This document shows positions 62,397 through 64,000 of a stretch of 64,000 nucleotides of DNA, one piece after another (positions within the stretch are counted from its first letter, which is position 1; every line of letters starts with the position of its first letter). Source of the DNA: Bacteroidia bacterium (GTDB lineage Bacteria; Bacteroidota; Bacteroidia; JADZBD01); assembly GCA_020852255.1 (NCBI GenBank), contig JADZBD010000023.1:30988-94987 (forward strand). Reading direction: 5' to 3'. Below the pieces are notes generated by a model. The model saw only the letters and a program-made list of their open reading frames with translations, had not been told where the DNA came from and did no database searches. Both the position numbers and the translations under genes were made by a program.

Positions 62397-64000
62397 TCAC
62401 TTTTGTTTGACCTGTTTTCCGAACTGACCGGGAATTTTTGGCACCTGCCCGGAGGCAGGTTTTCCGCCAAAGGGTGCAAAGCGCAGATCCTGATATTTGG
62501 AGACAAGTATGTTGTGCTTGTATTCGTCTGCACGGTGTCCCACCACATGGTAAGTGAAACTGATATTTGAATTACCTCCGTCCAGTTCCTTTACTTCGAA
62601 ACCATCGCCGGTTTTGTTAAAAACATACACACCCTTGCAATCGCCCTCCAGCTGAATAAATACTTTCAGGGGATGCGCATCGTCTACATAAATGTTCTTT
62701 GCAAAGGTGGGATCAAGTTGTATAATGGCTTTACCATTGATGAGTTGTCCTGTTCCGTAATCTTCAAACATAGGAGAAGGTCCTTCAGGTGCATGCATGA
62801 TCACCTGATTTCCATTTACATCTTCAACAATCGTTGACACAGATCCGCTTCCGATGATTTTGTAGTTTGTACCCCCCTGGTATGAGGCAACCCATGCTAC
62901 ATAGTCCTGAACTGCATTGAGTGAGTCGTTGAAATAACCTCCCGCCGTAGTTCCGAGCGTGTTGCCTCCCCATGCAATTCCAAATACGCCGTATGTGCGC
63001 CCGTTGAATGATCCACCCGATCCGGCAGGTTGGTAGAAAAGCGTAGGGAGTGCATTCCCGCCTCCGATGAATGCGGTTCCGTTTACATTGGAATTATAAC
63101 CATAAACACCCATAGTGTTTCCTGCCACTGATTCAAAATAACCTCCGAAGCCGGTCGCGTTATTATATCCGACTACCCCAATGCCGGTGGCACTGTTAAA
63201 GCCTTCTACTCCTGTACCATTGATATTGTTAACTCCGTATACACCGCTGCCGCTGTTTGTGCTGTTTCCATACACTCCCACACCGGTTCCTGTGTTCTCT
63301 CCGTAAACCCCCATTCCGGTTCCGCTGGCATATCCGTTTATAGCATCCGCACCAATGGCACTGGTTGCACCTAATGTACCTGATGCCCATACAGAAAATA
63401 CATCACTGGCGGAGGGTGTTGTTTTGTTATGAATAACATGCCCCGTATTCACCACACGGAGGCGTTCAATGTTATTCGTTCGCGTTGCAAAAGAAACATT
63501 ATCATTCGTCCCAATCCAGTGAAGAGCTACGTTTGTTCCGGTATTTCCCGTTGTTAACCAGGCTCCCAGTGATGTGGTAAGGTTTTGCGGAAATGACGTT
63601 TGAATATTCATGGTTCCGTTCGCATTGAACAGAAACTGTGTAATGGTCCAGTTCGGACCCGTAGGACCTGTGGCACCGTTTGAGCCAGTGGCTCCTGTGG
63701 GTCCAATTGGCCCCTGCGGTCCGGTTGCGCCATTTGCACCGGTAGGTCCTGTTGGTCCGATGGGTCCTTGCGGTCCGGTAGCGCCATTAGCTCCTGTTGG
63801 ACCGGTAGGACCAATGGGACCTTGTGGTCCGGTAGCACCCGTTGCGCCATTCGCACCCGTTGGTCCGGTAGGCCCGATAGGACCCTGCGGTCCGGTAGCA
63901 CCCGTTGCACCGTTCGCGCCCGTTGGACCGGTAGGACCAATTGGACCTTGCGGACCGGTAGCGCCTGTTGCACCATTCGCACCTGTAGGACCCGTTGGCC
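62397..64000 (-). CDS. Collagen-like fibre protein, 5' end outside window
   Basis: A partial protein of 533 residues read from the window edge to TGA at 62397. Its first ~110 residues are uninterrupted Gly-X-Y triplets ([19 protein letters not shown]), running in frame into [17 protein letters not shown] middle domain ([18 protein letters not shown]) is followed by a stretch of ~15-residue repeats containing GVYG or GVVG (63086-63320). A ~190-residue C-terminal domain ([36 protein letters not shown]) then ends in a basic tail. The ATG at 63611 is not the true start because the frame continues into the collagen region. The layout resembles phage-tail-like or fibre proteins of Bacteroidota. No T9SS sorting domain is visible. 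Confidence 0.85.
   Translation of the reverse strand, partial: PTGPTGANGATGATGPQGPIGPTGPTGANGATGATGPQGPIGPTGPTGANGATGATGPQGPIGPTGPTGANGATGPQGPIGPTGPTGANGATGPQGPIGPTGATGSNGATGPTGPNWTITQFLFNANGTMNIQTSFPQNLTTSLGAWLTTGNTGTNVALHWIGTNDNVSFATRTNNIERLRVVNTGHVIHNKTTPSASDVFSVWASGTLGATSAIGADAINGYASGTGMGVYGENTGTGVGVYGNSTNSGSGVYGVNNINGTGVEGFNSATGIGVVGYNNATGFGGYFESVAGNTMGVYGYNSNVNGTAFIGGGNALPTLFYQPAGSGGSFNGRTYGVFGIAWGGNTLGTTAGGYFNDSLNAVQDYVAWVASYQGGTNYKIIGSGSVSTIVEDVNGNQVIMHAPEGPSPMFEDYGTGQLINGKAIIQLDPTFAKNIYVDDAHPLKVFIQLEGDCKGVYVFNKTGDGFEVKELDGGNSNISFTYHVVGHRADEYKHNILVSKYQDLRFAPFGGKPASGQVPKIPGQFGKQVKQK
63655..64000 (-). repeat. Gly-X-Y coding repeats of 54 and 63 bp
   Basis: The anchor block GCGCCATTCGCACC and variants recurs at about 63727, 63781, 63844, 63907 and 63970, with spacings of 54, 63, 63 and 63 bp (18- and 21-residue units). 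Synonymous third-position changes are frequent between units, unlike the near-identical 54-bp units at 16565-16726. The tract continues beyond the window. Confidence 0.85.

Noticed and set aside
63608..63982. A 124-residue open frame on the minus strand in the second collagen tract
   Set aside because: It is an alternative frame created by Gly-X-Y periodicity. The frame giving true Gly-X-Y triplets reads through from the domain at 62397 and is the real one.

Overview
The window is one gene-dense stretch of a Bacteroidota chromosome with almost no intergenic space (largest gap about 270 bp). The lineage call rests on several signs: three proteins with the gliding-motility-associated C-terminal (type B) sorting domain of the type IX secretion system (T9SS), a PorP/SprF-family outer-membrane protein, a short primary sigma factor lacking region 1.1, a DUF5606 protein, a partial TonB-dependent receptor, and repeated TAnnTTTG promoter elements just upstream of genes instead of strong Shine-Dalgarno sites. 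Order and genus cannot be fixed from the sequence alone. No rRNA, tRNA, insertion sequence, prophage or CRISPR array was seen.

Layout. 1-5611 (+): end of a TonB-dependent receptor, rpoD, a terminator, rpe, and two uncharacterised envelope genes. 5612-7477 (-): an LtaS-like sulfatase-fold enzyme. 7561-12640 (+): a tightly packed run of an Rpe-like/CBS fusion, a DAHP synthase, an HTH-KdsC-type phosphatase fusion, DUF423, an M32 carboxypeptidase and a lipoprotein. 12780-15773 (+): pckA, rsmE, DUF4159. 15783-20557 (-): a small secreted protein, a collagen-like protein and a 1108-residue T9SS protein. 20708-22896 (+): PspC, a K+ channel-like protein, an RmlD-like reductase. 22905-34034 (-): DUF1501, DUF1800, two SpoIIE-type phosphatase receptors, NhaD, ClC. 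34148-40186 (+): NSS transporter with a 47-residue MetS-like subunit, HhH protein, apt, acyl-CoA dehydrogenase, T9SS protein. 40200-40712 (-): NlpC/P60 lipoprotein. 40980-49346 (+): a 1340-residue repeat adhesin, its PorP/SprF-SPOR partner, DUF5606, M3 peptidase, DinB. 49339-52276 (-): second LtaS-like enzyme and murB. 52351-54575 (+): two glycosyltransferases. 54553-55233 (-): ftsE. 55378-62343 (+): TPR protein, outer-membrane barrel, gyrB. 62397-64000 (-): a second collagen-like protein running off the window.

How the genes fit together. Housekeeping genes (rpoD, rpe, pckA, rsmE, apt, murB, ftsE, gyrB) are interleaved with a large cell-surface programme: T9SS cargo, collagen-like fibres, outer-membrane barrels and signalling receptors. 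The best candidate for an undescribed system is the 7561-10242 cluster. There a divergent ribulose-phosphate-epimerase-like domain fused to CBS domains is translationally packed with a DAHP synthase and an HTH-fused KdsC-type phosphatase. Its order of parts resembles the KdsD (SIS-CBS), KdsA, KdsC route to Kdo. A second theme is a set of promoters whose -7 box lies only 3-7 nt from the start codon, which predicts leaderless or near-leaderless mRNAs.
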